Assembly (NCBI GenBank): GCA_023458315.1
Contig: JAEXAH010000064.1
Span: forward strand, 1 to 14,623
Origin: Pseudomonadota bacterium
GTDB lineage: Bacteria; Pseudomonadota; Alphaproteobacteria; Rhodospirillales; Magnetospirillaceae
Direction of reading: 5' to 3'
DNA: 14,623 nucleotides
This document shows, in pieces, positions 1 through 6,578 of this stretch (the first letter of the stretch is position 1; each line of letters opens with the position of its first letter). Made by a program: the position numbers and the translations under genes. Below the pieces are notes generated by a model. The model was not told the DNA's origin and did not search any database. It saw only the letters and a program-made list of their open reading frames with translations.

Positions 1-2
1 CT

Positions 3-102
3 GTTTGCCTAAGAGGCCGTAATGCCAGGAAACGAGCGCAGGCTGTACCTTGACGGTACAGCCAAGCGAGGATGACGCCGCAGTACGGCCTCTTAGGCAA
101 AC
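3..102 (-). repeat. Nested inverted-repeat element A (100 bp)
   Basis: Seen directly: outer arms 3-21 and 84-102 are perfect 19-bp reverse complements. Between them is a perfect 9-bp hairpin (41-49 with 55-63, 5-nt loop), flanked by spacers of 19 nt (22-40) and 20 nt (64-83) that do not pair well with each other. Read on the minus strand, the spacers carry ACTGCGGCGTCA (73-84) and TTTCCTGGC (24-32), both nearly identical to motifs in the neighbouring element at 110-208; strand is given in that reading direction. There is no T-run after either arm, so it is not a simple intrinsic terminator. No ORF of interest lies inside. It could be a structured RNA, a cruciform or single-stranded DNA substrate of a recombinase or transposase, or a small non-autonomous mobile element. 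I do not recognise the family. Confidence 0.85.
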
Positions 103-109
103 CCGAAGG

Positions 110-208
110 GCACGCCCCGCGAGGCCATCTAACTGTGCCGTCAAATTTGGCGATAGCCCCGCTATCGCCTGCATTTCCCGGCGCCTTATATGGCCTCGCG
201 GGGCGTGC
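110..208 (+). repeat. Nested inverted-repeat element B (99 bp)
   Basis: Seen directly: outer arms 110-128 and 190-208 are perfect 19-bp reverse complements. A perfect 9-bp hairpin (149-157 with 161-169, 3-nt CCC loop) sits in the centre, with 20-nt spacers on each side (129-148 and 170-189). On the plus strand the spacers carry ACTGTGCCGTCA (132-143) and TTTCCCGGC (174-182). The geometry is the same as in the element at 3-102, which is inverted relative to this one and only 7 bp away (103-109). The inner part of the arm, GAGGCCAT (121-128), resembles GAGGCCGT of the neighbour. The outer ~10 bp of the arm and the central hairpin differ in sequence yet remain perfectly paired. Sequence 209-289 between this element and the first gene shows nothing else except a short tandem repeat. 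Confidence 0.85.
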
Positions 209-260
209 AGAGTACCATGGGATTTATGAGTTTACGCCCTAGCCTTCCGCCTTCGCCACG

Positions 261-280
261 AAAGCCCGGGAAAGCCCGGG
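261..280. repeat. Tandem duplication of a 10-mer
   Basis: AAAGCCCGGG occurs twice head to tail, immediately before the ribosome-binding region of the gene starting at 290. It is probably a slippage duplication in the mRNA leader. Only two copies are present, so any effect on translation is speculative. Confidence 0.8.
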
Positions 281-289
281 GGTGCCGCC

Positions 290-847
290 ATGAACCATTT
301 GCAGGAAACCCTGGACGCCCTGGACGACGGCGTCATCCGCTTCGACGCCGACCTGAAGCTGGTGGCATGGAACCGGGCGCTGATCGACATCATGGGCTTT
401 CCGCCCGAATTGATGCGGCCCGGCACGCCGTTCCTGGCCTTCGTCGAGTTCAACATCGCGCGCGGCGAGCACGGCAGCGGCGAACAGCGGCTGATCGTCA
501 AGCAGCGCCTGGCCAGCCTGACCGATTCCTATTCCCGCCGCCGCCCGGACGGCACGCTGATCCGGGTGCGCGGCAAGGCCATGGCCGATGGCGGCATCCT
601 CAAGGTGTTCAGCCGGGTCGAGGAAAGCAGCCCCGCCGACGGCCCCGCCCCGGAATTGTCGGCGCGCGAACGCGAGGTGCTGTTGTGGGCGGCCCAGGGC
701 AAGACGGCGTGGGAAACCTCGGCCATCCTGGGCATCTCGCCCAAGACGGTGGAATTCCACCTGGGCAATTGCGGCCGCAAGCTGGGCACCGCCACCAAGG
801 CCCAGACCATCCTGGCGGCGGCGCGCAAGGGGCTGCTGCCGCTGTAA
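290..847 (+). CDS. PAS domain / LuxR-type (GerE) HTH transcriptional regulator
   Basis: The 185-residue protein has an N-terminal PAS-like fold (about residues 5-105; LDDGVIRFDADLKLVAWNRA is a typical PAS opening). It ends in a LuxR/FixJ-type helix-turn-helix (about residues 121-185), with LSAREREVLLWAAQGKTAWE and ISPKTVEFHLGNCGRKLG as the diagnostic recognition-helix region. There is no receiver domain and no transmembrane segment, so it should be a cytoplasmic DNA-binding protein whose PAS domain senses a ligand, redox state or a partner protein. ATG at 290 is chosen because the PAS domain begins at once after it; the ribosome-binding site is weak (GGGGG about 8 nt upstream). It precedes the Cache sensor gene by 77 bp on the same strand. 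A palindrome in that gap is a candidate site for this regulator. Family assignment is firm; ligand and targets are unknown. Confidence 0.9.
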   Translation: MNHLQETLDALDDGVIRFDADLKLVAWNRALIDIMGFPPELMRPGTPFLAFVEFNIARGEHGSGEQRLIVKQRLASLTDSYSRRRPDGTLIRVRGKAMADGGILKVFSRVEESSPADGPAPELSAREREVLLWAAQGKTAWETSAILGISPKTVEFHLGNCGRKLGTATKAQTILAAARKGLLPL

Positions 848-873
848 CGGTGCCGGACTGGCAAAGCCGCCGA

Positions 874-903
874 TTGTGCGTTACCCTAAACCTTGGGTAT
901 AGG
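874..903 (+). promoter_or_regulatory. Candidate sigma70-type promoter with palindromic operator
   Basis: TTGTGC (874-879) and TATAGG (898-903) are separated by 18 nt and could serve as -35 and -10 boxes. The spacer holds a partial palindrome, TACCCTA (882-888) and TTGGGTA (893-899), whose 5-bp core TACCC/GGGTA is exact and which overlaps the -10 box. NarL/LuxR-type HTH proteins often use TAC-rich inverted heptamers, so the PAS-LuxR product encoded just upstream is a plausible binder. This is inference from motif shape only. The ribosome-binding site GGAGGAA for the next gene follows at 907-913. Confidence 0.35.
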
Positions 904-924
904 GGGTGGAGGAAAGTCGTCGTC

Positions 925-2055
925 ATGGTCGCGCGTGCGCACTTTTCCAGACGGAACCGGCTGGTCATGATGGCGCTGGGGCTGTTCGCCGTGGCCCAAT
1001 GCGCATGGCTGGCCACCGAATACGCCGAGGAACAGGCCGCGCAGACTGAGCGCGCCGTCCTGGCCCGCCGCGAGATAGCGCCACCCCTGCTGCGCCAGGA
1101 AGCGGAAAGCGCCCAGCGGTATCTGGCCTATGTGCAATCCCAGGCCGAACAGGTGCTGAAGGAACGCATCCGCGAACGGGTGGACGAGGCGGTGGCCATC
1201 GCCACCAGCATCCACGACCAGGCGCGCGGCAAGGTATCACCCGACCTGTTGCGGGCCATGATCCGCGAAAGCCTGCGCACGCCGCGTTTCTTCGACGGCC
1301 GCGGCTATTACTTCATCGACGGCATGGACGGCATGTGCGTGCTGCTGCCCACCGCCCCCCAGCGCGAGGGCACCTCGCTGCTGGACAACCGCGACGACGC
1401 GGGCAGCTACATCATGCGCGAACTGATCCGCGCCGTGCAGCAGCCGGGCGGCGCCGGATACGTGCGCTATCGCTGGTACGCGCCGCGTTCCGACACCCGC
1501 ATGGAGGAAAAGATCGCCTATGCCCGCGCCTTCCCGCAACTGGGCTGGCTGATCGGCACCGGCGACTATCAATCCATGGTCGAGGAGGATTTGAAGGCCG
1601 ACGCGCTCAAGCGTCTGCGCTCGGTGTCCTTCGCCGGGGACGGCAGCCTGGTGGTGGTGGACGAGGCGGGCATCGTGCGGCTGTTCCGCGACGCCCCGGG
1701 CATCGAGGGCCAACCGGTGGACGGCCTGCCCGACGGCCCCGAACGGCGGGCGCTGGACGCCATCCTGGCCGCCCCGGCCTCGGGCCGCGACGAAGCCCGC
1801 TTCGACTGGACCGCCGCCAGCAGCGGCCGCCCGGTGGCGCGGGTCGCCTGGGTGGCGCGTGCGCCCACCTGGGGCTGGACCGTGGCGGCGGTGTCGGCGC
1901 CGCTGCCCGCCGCCCCGACCGAGGATGCCGACGGCTCCGGAATGTGGTGGCGTCTGGGCCTGCCCGCCCTGTTGCTGGTACTGAGCTTGGGGATGGCCGT
2001 CACGGTGCTGCTGTCGCCCCCCGAAGACGAGGCGGAAGCCGGCGATGGCCGCTAG
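925..2055 (+). CDS. Membrane-anchored Cache-domain sensor protein without output domain
   Basis: The 376-residue protein has an N-terminal transmembrane helix (about residues 13-32) and a helical stalk. A Cache-type ligand-binding region follows (about residues 65-225), recognisable by RGYYFIDGMDG, the G-x-x-LLDNRDD segment, EKIAYARAFPQLGWLIGTGDY and the helix after it. A second, weaker Cache-like lobe follows (about 230-330, ending APTWGWTVAAVSAPL), then a C-terminal transmembrane helix (about 340-365) and a short charged tail. It should present a periplasmic sensor, but it has no HAMP, kinase, cyclase or chemotaxis module. ATG 925 is preferred over upstream starts because of GGAGGAA 11 nt before it and because the first helix follows at once. 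Its last codons overlap the start of the kinase gene by 11 bp (2045-2055), suggesting coupled translation and joint function. The ligand is unknown; related Cache_2 domains bind small organic acids or amino acids. Confidence 0.85.
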   Translation: MVARAHFSRRNRLVMMALGLFAVAQCAWLATEYAEEQAAQTERAVLARREIAPPLLRQEAESAQRYLAYVQSQAEQVLKERIRERVDEAVAIATSIHDQARGKVSPDLLRAMIRESLRTPRFFDGRGYYFIDGMDGMCVLLPTAPQREGTSLLDNRDDAGSYIMRELIRAVQQPGGAGYVRYRWYAPRSDTRMEEKIAYARAFPQLGWLIGTGDYQSMVEEDLKADALKRLRSVSFAGDGSLVVVDEAGIVRLFRDAPGIEGQPVDGLPDGPERRALDAILAAPASGRDEARFDWTAASSGRPVARVAWVARAPTWGWTVAAVSAPLPAAPTEDADGSGMWWRLGLPALLLVLSLGMAVTVLLSPPEDEAEAGDGR

Positions 2056-4549
2056 GCATCTGCTGCGCCCCGCGCAACTGACGGTCCTGGTCGCCCTGCT
2101 GCTGGCGGCGCTGTCCATGTCGGCGCTGGTGTGGCGCGACGCCGCCTTGCGCCAGCAGGCGCTGCAACAGGCGGATTTCGAACGTCACGCCGATCAGGCG
2201 TACCACGCCCTGAATTCCCGGCTCGAGGTGTTCCGCGCCGTGTTGCGGGCCGGGGCCGGGTTCTGGGCCAGCCATCCGCTGGCGGGAATCTCGGAATGGC
2301 GCAATCTGGTGCAAAGCTCGCAGATCGTCGGCCGCTATCCCGGGGTGGACGGCATCGCCTATGTGCTGCCGGTGCCGCCAGGGGCCGAGGCCGCCTTCGT
2401 CGCCGACATCCGCCAGCGGCTGTGGCGCGACTATGCCCTGCATCCCCAGGCGGCGCCCGAGGCCGAGCGCATGGCGATCGTGCTGATCGAACCGTTCGCC
2501 CGCACCATCCGGGGCCTGGGCTATGACGTGGCCACCGACCCGCAGCGGCGACGCACGGCGGAACTGGCCCGCGACACCGGCCTGACCACCCTGTCGCCGC
2601 CGCTGACCCTGATCACCGGCGGCGAGCGCGAGCGCGACTTCCTGCTGATCCAGCCCATCTACCGCACCGACTTTCCGGTGGAGACGGTCGAGCAACGCCG
2701 CCGCGCCCACCAGGGCTGGCTGTTGCTGGGCCTGCACGCCAGCGGCCTGCTGAACAGCCTGCTGGCGGAAAGCGAAGACCCGTTCCTGGACCTGCACGTC
2801 GAGGCCGGAACCGACGACGCGCCGCGCAAGGTGTTCGGCGAGGAGGAGCATCTGGATTCCTCGGGCCTGACCGCCCGCCGCACCCTGGATTTCGCCGGGC
2901 AACGCCTGGTGCTGACCCTGCACCGCCACCTTTCCCCGCTGACCCTGTGGCTGACCGGCACCCCCATGCTGGTGCTGGCGGTCAGCGTGGCGCTGAGCCT
3001 GACCCTGACCGCCGCCGCCGCGCTGCTGCTGATCTCGCGCGAGCAGAGCCGCAGGCTGGCCGATCAGGCGCTGTTCGAACTGACCCGCGCCGAAAAGGCC
3101 CTGGCGGCGGTGACGGCCTCGGTGCCCGGCGTCATCTATCGCTGGCTGGAAACGCCCGCGGGCGGCGGCTTCCGCTTCGTGGCGCCGCAATCGGCGGTGA
3201 TGTTCGACACCCCGCCCGCCGTGCTGCTTCAGGACTGGCGCCGCCTGCCCTTCGTCGCCGAGGATCTGGACCGGTGGCGCGACAGCCTGCGCGCGGCGGC
3301 CACCGCCGCCCTGCCGTGGGAGATGGAGGGACGCTACACCGATGCCGACGGCGCCGTGCGCTGGTGGAAGACCACCGCCACCCCGTCGGCCGGGCCGGAC
3401 GGCGTCGCCTTTGACGGCATCATCGTCGACATCACCCAGTTGAAGGAGGCCGAGCAGGTCCTGGCCGAGCGGGAACGCAGCTACCGCGAGATGTTCGAAC
3501 GCTCCAGCGCCGTCATGACCCTGCTGGACCCGCTGGCGGAACGGGTGGTGGATGCCAACCCGGCCGCCCTGGACTATTACGGCTATGACCGCGCCACCAT
3601 GCGCGGCATGGATGCCCACCGCATCAGTCTGCTGGATGCCGACGGCTGGGCACGGCTGCGCGACCGCACCCAGCACGGCGAGGCGCTGTTCTACCGCTCG
3701 CGCCACCGCCTCGCCTCGGGCGAGGTGCGCGAGGTCGAAGTCCATGCCGGGCCGGTCAACGTGTCGGGCCGCGTCTACATGCACGTCATCCTGCACGACG
3801 TCACCGACCGCGAACGCTTCCAGGCCGAGTTGCAGGAAAAAAGCGCCAAGCTGGCCGCCACCAACGCCGAACTGGAGCAGTTCTCCTACGTCGCCTCGCA
3901 CGATTTGCAGGAACCGCTGCGCACCATCGCCAGCTTCCTGCAATTGCTGGAAAAACGCTATGGCGGGTCGCTGGACGGCGACGCCCACGACTTCATCGCC
4001 TTTGCTGTCGATGCCGCCGCCCGCCTGCAATCCATGATCCGCGACCTGCTGGACTATTCCCGCGTCGGCACCCGCGGCGGCGCCTTCAAGGCATGCGACA
4101 TGGGACGGGTGGTGGACGACGTGCGCGCCGGACTGGCCCGCGCCGTCGACGAGGCCGGGGCCGAGATCGTGGTCGAGGGCGATCTGCCGGTGGTCGCCGC
4201 CGACCGCGTGCAGATGCAGAGCCTGTTGCAGAACCTGATCGGCAACGCCCTGAAATACCGCCGCGACGACGTGCCGCCGCGCATCGTCCTGTCCGCCGAG
4301 GACCAGGACGGGCAGTGGCTGTTCCGGGTGGCCGACAACGGCATCGGCATCGAACCGGATTATTTCGACCGCATCTTCCAGGTGTTCCAGCGCCTGCACA
4401 CCCGCGACAAGTTCGGCGGCACCGGCATCGGTCTGGCACTGTGCAAGAAGATCGTGGAACGCCACGGCGGCGGCATCGGCGTGGACAGCACCCCCGGCCA
4501 GGGCACCACCTTCCGCTTCACCCTGCCCAAGCGCGCGCCGGAAGAATAG
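2045..4549 (+). CDS. CHASE-PAS-PAS sensor histidine kinase
   Basis: The 834-residue membrane kinase has transmembrane helix 1 at about residues 8-27. A periplasmic CHASE domain (about 40-290) is recognisable by the GVDGIAYVLPVP segment, the RTIRGLGYDVATDPQRRRTAE region and LIQPIYRTD. Transmembrane helix 2 is at about 301-330, followed by two PAS domains (about 350-470 and 480-595) and a coiled segment. The HisKA domain carries the phosphoacceptor in ASHDLQEPLR (His619). The HATPase domain has the N box LIGNALKY (Asn734), G1 DNGIGIEP (Asp764) and G2 GGTGIGLAL (about 791-799). All catalytic boxes look intact. The HisKA flavour is that of phytochrome-like kinases. The start codon lies inside the end of the Cache gene (ATGGCCGCTAG overlap), implying translational coupling. 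There is no receiver or HPt domain and no response regulator next door, so the partner is not evident from the window. Confidence 0.92.
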   Translation: MAARHLLRPAQLTVLVALLLAALSMSALVWRDAALRQQALQQADFERHADQAYHALNSRLEVFRAVLRAGAGFWASHPLAGISEWRNLVQSSQIVGRYPGVDGIAYVLPVPPGAEAAFVADIRQRLWRDYALHPQAAPEAERMAIVLIEPFARTIRGLGYDVATDPQRRRTAELARDTGLTTLSPPLTLITGGERERDFLLIQPIYRTDFPVETVEQRRRAHQGWLLLGLHASGLLNSLLAESEDPFLDLHVEAGTDDAPRKVFGEEEHLDSSGLTARRTLDFAGQRLVLTLHRHLSPLTLWLTGTPMLVLAVSVALSLTLTAAAALLLISREQSRRLADQALFELTRAEKALAAVTASVPGVIYRWLETPAGGGFRFVAPQSAVMFDTPPAVLLQDWRRLPFVAEDLDRWRDSLRAAATAALPWEMEGRYTDADGAVRWWKTTATPSAGPDGVAFDGIIVDITQLKEAEQVLAERERSYREMFERSSAVMTLLDPLAERVVDANPAALDYYGYDRATMRGMDAHRISLLDADGWARLRDRTQHGEALFYRSRHRLASGEVREVEVHAGPVNVSGRVYMHVILHDVTDRERFQAELQEKSAKLAATNAELEQFSYVASHDLQEPLRTIASFLQLLEKRYGGSLDGDAHDFIAFAVDAAARLQSMIRDLLDYSRVGTRGGAFKACDMGRVVDDVRAGLARAVDEAGAEIVVEGDLPVVAADRVQMQSLLQNLIGNALKYRRDDVPPRIVLSAEDQDGQWLFRVADNGIGIEPDYFDRIFQVFQRLHTRDKFGGTGIGLALCKKIVERHGGGIGVDSTPGQGTTFRFTLPKRAPEE

Positions 4550-4576
4550 GTCGGCAACACGCTTGCGGAAATTGCC

Positions 4577-4680
4577 CGTCATTCCCGCGCAAGCGGGAAT
4601 CCATGCATCCGCAATCGATGCCTTACAGGAGAAGCCCGTCCCTGGCCTGGGCATGGACACCCGCTTTCGCGGGTGTGACG
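4577..4680. repeat. Dispersed palindromic repeat, CGTCA...TGACG type (104 bp)
   Basis: The unit is bounded by CGTCA (4577-4581) and TGACG (4676-4680). It contains two perfect 8-bp hairpins with 4-nt loops: ATTCCCGC with GCGGGAAT (4581-4588/4593-4600), and ACACCCGC with GCGGGTGT (4657-4664/4669-4676). Palindromes of the form CGTCATTCCCGCG(A/C)AAGCGGGAATCC are a familiar dispersed intergenic repeat in many proteobacteria, similar to the Neisseria dRS3 type. It fills most of the 166-bp gap between two convergent genes (stops at 4549 and 4716), where the hairpins may help end transcription from both sides. No T-run is present. Confidence 0.8.
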
Positions 4681-4715
4681 CGGAGAGGAAGATGGGATGC
4701 AGACTTCAAGGCATC

Positions 4716-5135
4716 TCAGCCCGGTTCCCAGCCGGGCGGCGCCATCTCGAAGCCCGCGAACTCGAAGGCCGGGGCGACGACACAGCCCACCAGGCACCAT
4801 TCGCCCAGCGGCTCGGCCGCCTGCCAGGCGTGGGCGGGGACCACCGCCTGCGGCACCTGTCCGGCCAGCACGTCGCCGCCCAATTCCACCACGCGGGTGA
4901 CGCCGTTGTCGTGGATGCGCAGGCGCAGGCCGTCGCCGGCGTGATAGGCCCACACCTCGACCGCGTCCACCCGATGCCAGTGCGACCGTTCGCCGCGTGA
5001 CAGCAGGTAATGGATGGCGGTGCAGGTGCCGCGCCCGCCGCCTTCGGCGGGGGCGCGGTAGGTTTCCGCGTAATGGCCACCTTCCGGATGGGGCGTCAGC
5101 CCCAGCCGGTCGATGATCTGGCGCGGCGAGGTCAT
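4716..5135 (-). CDS. DUF985 cupin-family protein
   Basis: The 139-residue protein matches the DUF985/Cupin_5 family throughout. It has the N-terminal LGLTPHPEGGHYAETYR, then TAIHYLLSRGERSHWHRVDAVEVWAYHAG with the histidines and glutamate expected around a cupin pocket. The C-terminal signature is VPAHAWQAAEPLGEWCLVGCVVAPAFEFAGFEMA. Length is normal for the family, whose biochemical role is not established; the fold suggests binding of a small sugar-like or nucleotide-like ligand. ATG at 5135 is chosen over longer in-frame starts up to 5372 because homology begins there and because it overlaps the stop of the upstream gene as ATGA (5132-5135). That overlap indicates one transcript with coupled translation. 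It is cytoplasmic, with no signal peptide. Confidence 0.88.
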   Translation of the reverse strand: MTSPRQIIDRLGLTPHPEGGHYAETYRAPAEGGGRGTCTAIHYLLSRGERSHWHRVDAVEVWAYHAGDGLRLRIHDNGVTRVVELGGDVLAGQVPQAVVPAHAWQAAEPLGEWCLVGCVVAPAFEFAGFEMAPPGWEPG

Positions 5136-5728
5136 TCCACCGGCTCGGTTTCGCGGACCGAGCGGCGGTTGTGGGTGGTGGTGTACCAATGGGCCAGATG
5201 GGGACGCCCGGCCCGCCAGTCGCAGACCTGGCGCAGATCCAGATAGGCCAGCGCCGCCACCACGGTGATGCCGCCGATCAGGAACACGCCGCCCCAATGG
5301 CCCACGTCCTTTTCCAGCGCATCCAGGGCGCGGGTGATGGCCGCCTGCTGGCGGTCGATCCAGCCGCTCCACCGCTTGTCCTCGGGGCGCAGGGTGTTTT
5401 CGACCCGGATCTGCACGGCGGCGTCCATGATGCCGTCGGCCAGGGCCTGCACCCGCAACTGGCGGAAGCGTTCGTGGCTTTCGTGCGGGAACAGCTTGTG
5501 CCCGGCGTGCAGACTGTCCAGGTATTCGCAGATCACCGGCGAATCGAACAGGGTTTCGCCATTGTCCAGCACCAAAGCAGGCACCTTGGACAGCGGGTTG
5601 TCACCCACCAGATCGGTGTCCGCCGCCCAGGCGTTGGTGGGCACCAGTTCCAGCTCGACCCCGCATTCGATGGCGGTCATGCGGACCTTGCGGACGAAGG
5701 GCGAGGTGGCGGAAGAACGCAGCTTCAT
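5132..5728 (-). CDS. Glutathione S-transferase, YibF-like
   Basis: The 198-residue protein has an N-terminal thioredoxin-fold GST domain with MKLRSSATSPFVRKVR, the cis-proline segment NPLSKVPAL and the glutathione gamma-glutamyl contact region DSPVICEYLD. An all-helical C-terminal domain follows, containing VQALADGIMDAAVQ and a terminal RPHLAHWY segment. Both halves align by eye with E. coli YibF (SPFVRK, NPLGKVPVL, FDSPVIAEY, EALADGIMDA, RPHL), so this subfamily is more likely than a classical beta GST. Substrate is unknown. ATG at 5728 is preferred over the longer frame to 5833 because GGAGAT sits just upstream and the GST fold starts at this methionine. It is the first gene of a two-gene unit with the DUF985 cupin. 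Confidence 0.9.
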   Translation of the reverse strand: MKLRSSATSPFVRKVRMTAIECGVELELVPTNAWAADTDLVGDNPLSKVPALVLDNGETLFDSPVICEYLDSLHAGHKLFPHESHERFRQLRVQALADGIMDAAVQIRVENTLRPEDKRWSGWIDRQQAAITRALDALEKDVGHWGGVFLIGGITVVAALAYLDLRQVCDWRAGRPHLAHWYTTTHNRRSVRETEPVE

Positions 5729-5750
5729 CAAAATCTCCGTCGGCTTTGTG

Positions 5751-5780
5751 CGACCCCCGCTCGCGCGGCCCTGGGGGTCG
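5751..5780 (-). promoter_or_regulatory. Inverted repeat in the leader of the GST gene
   Basis: CGACCCCC (5751-5758) and GGGGGTCG (5773-5780) form a perfect 8-bp inverted repeat with a 14-nt GC-rich loop. It lies between the candidate promoter at 5802-5830 and the ribosome-binding site of the GST gene. It could be an mRNA leader hairpin or a protein-binding site. There is no T-run, so an intrinsic terminator is unlikely. Confidence 0.45.
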
Positions 5781-5801
5781 AAGGCAATGGCAACCGTGGC
5801 G

Positions 5802-5830
5802 ATTGTAGCCGGGGTTTCGCATCCTGTCGC
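5802..5830 (-). promoter_or_regulatory. Candidate sigma70-type promoter of the GST-cupin unit
   Basis: On the minus strand GCGACA (5825-5830) and TACAAT (5802-5807) are spaced by 17 nt; the -10 box matches the consensus at five of six positions, the -35 at four. Transcription would start near 5795 and give a leader of about 65 nt carrying the inverted repeat at 5751-5780. The rest of the divergent gap (to 5905) shows no convincing promoter for the rightward aldolase gene. Confidence 0.35.
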
Positions 5831-5905
5831 CATGCAACAAAAACTTCTTCGCGGCGCGGCGCTGCCCTATACCTTGGCCTTCCGCAACCGCACCGGAGCC
5901 CCGCC

Positions 5906-6541
5906 ATGCCCGCCGCCGCCATCGTTTCCGCCGTCCGTCTGCTGGCCGACAAGGGCTTGAACCAGGGGGCGTCCGGCAACGTCTCGGTGCGCACCGAAGG
6001 CGGCTTCGTGGTGACGCCGTCGGGGGTGGGGGCCGAAATTCTGGCCGCCGGGCAATTGGTGGCCATGACCATGGACGGCGCGTGGTCGGGCGCCTGGAAG
6101 CCGTCCAGCGAATGGCGCTTCCACCGCGACATCTATGCCGCCCGCCCCGATGCCGGGGCGGTGGTGCATTGCCATTCCCCGGCGGCGACGGCGCTGGCGG
6201 TGCTGGGCAGGCCGATCCCGGCCTTCCATTACATGGTGGCCATCGCGGGCGGCGCCGACGTGCGGTGCGCCCCCTATGCCACCTTCGGCAGCCAGGAATT
6301 GTCCGACGCGGCGGTGGCGGCGCTGACCGGGCGGCGGGCCTGCCTGCTGGGCCATCACGGCATGATCGCCATCGGCGACACCCTGGCGCGGGCGCTGGAC
6401 GTGGCCATCGAGATCGAGTTCCTGGCCGATCTGTACCTGCGCCTGCTGCCGCTGGGCGAACCGCCGGTGCTGCCGGACGCGGAAATGGCGGTGGTGCTGG
6501 AAAAGTTCAAAGGCTACGGCGCCGACGCGCAGAAGAAGTAG
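5906..6541 (+). CDS. Class II aldolase/adducin family protein (L-fuculose-phosphate-aldolase-like)
   Basis: The 211-residue protein of the zinc-dependent class II aldolase family shows QGASGNVSVR near the N terminus (phosphate/substrate loop) and KPSSEWRFHRDIY, with Glu69 at the position of the catalytic acid of fuculose-1-phosphate aldolase. VVHCHSPAATAL supplies His88 and His90 as zinc ligands, and LLGHHGMIAIG gives the third histidine ligand (His150 or His151). All catalytic residues therefore appear present. The reaction is expected to be retro-aldol cleavage of a sugar phosphate or a related decarboxylation/epimerisation; the substrate cannot be told from sequence. ATG 5906 is supported by GGAG 7 nt upstream; the frame extends further 5' but with no homology. 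It is transcribed divergently from the GST unit and convergently with the hybrid kinase. Confidence 0.88.
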   Translation: MPAAAIVSAVRLLADKGLNQGASGNVSVRTEGGFVVTPSGVGAEILAAGQLVAMTMDGAWSGAWKPSSEWRFHRDIYAARPDAGAVVHCHSPAATALAVLGRPIPAFHYMVAIAGGADVRCAPYATFGSQELSDAAVAALTGRRACLLGHHGMIAIGDTLARALDVAIEIEFLADLYLRLLPLGEPPVLPDAEMAVVLEKFKGYGADAQKK

Positions 6542-6578
6542 AGTTTGTCCGGGTTCGGCTCAAACCCCTCTCTCTGAC

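Noticed and set aside
3..208. Integron attC sites, retron msr-msd or CRISPR repeats as explanation of the nested palindromes
   Set aside because: The ends read GTTTGCC...GGCAAAC instead of attC RYYYAAC...GTTRRRY. There is no reverse transcriptase, integrase or cas gene in the window, and the stems differ between the two copies.
190..924. 5' extension of the Cache sensor frame back to 190
   Set aside because: The extension overlaps the PAS-LuxR gene in another frame, is Arg/Pro/Gly-rich, and there is a good ribosome-binding site at 907-913 for ATG 925.
2000..4660. 886-codon open frame on the minus strand opposite the histidine kinase
   Set aside because: GC-rich codon-position shadow of the kinase gene. 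The product is a low-complexity Gly/Gln/His/Ala string with no domain, while the plus strand encodes an intact kinase.
5136..5372. Longer start for the DUF985 protein
   Set aside because: This stretch encodes the GST C terminus in another frame, shows no cupin homology, and the ATGA overlap explains the shorter start.
5809..5905. Promoter for the aldolase gene (TATACC near 5868)
   Set aside because: No acceptable -35 box at suitable spacing.
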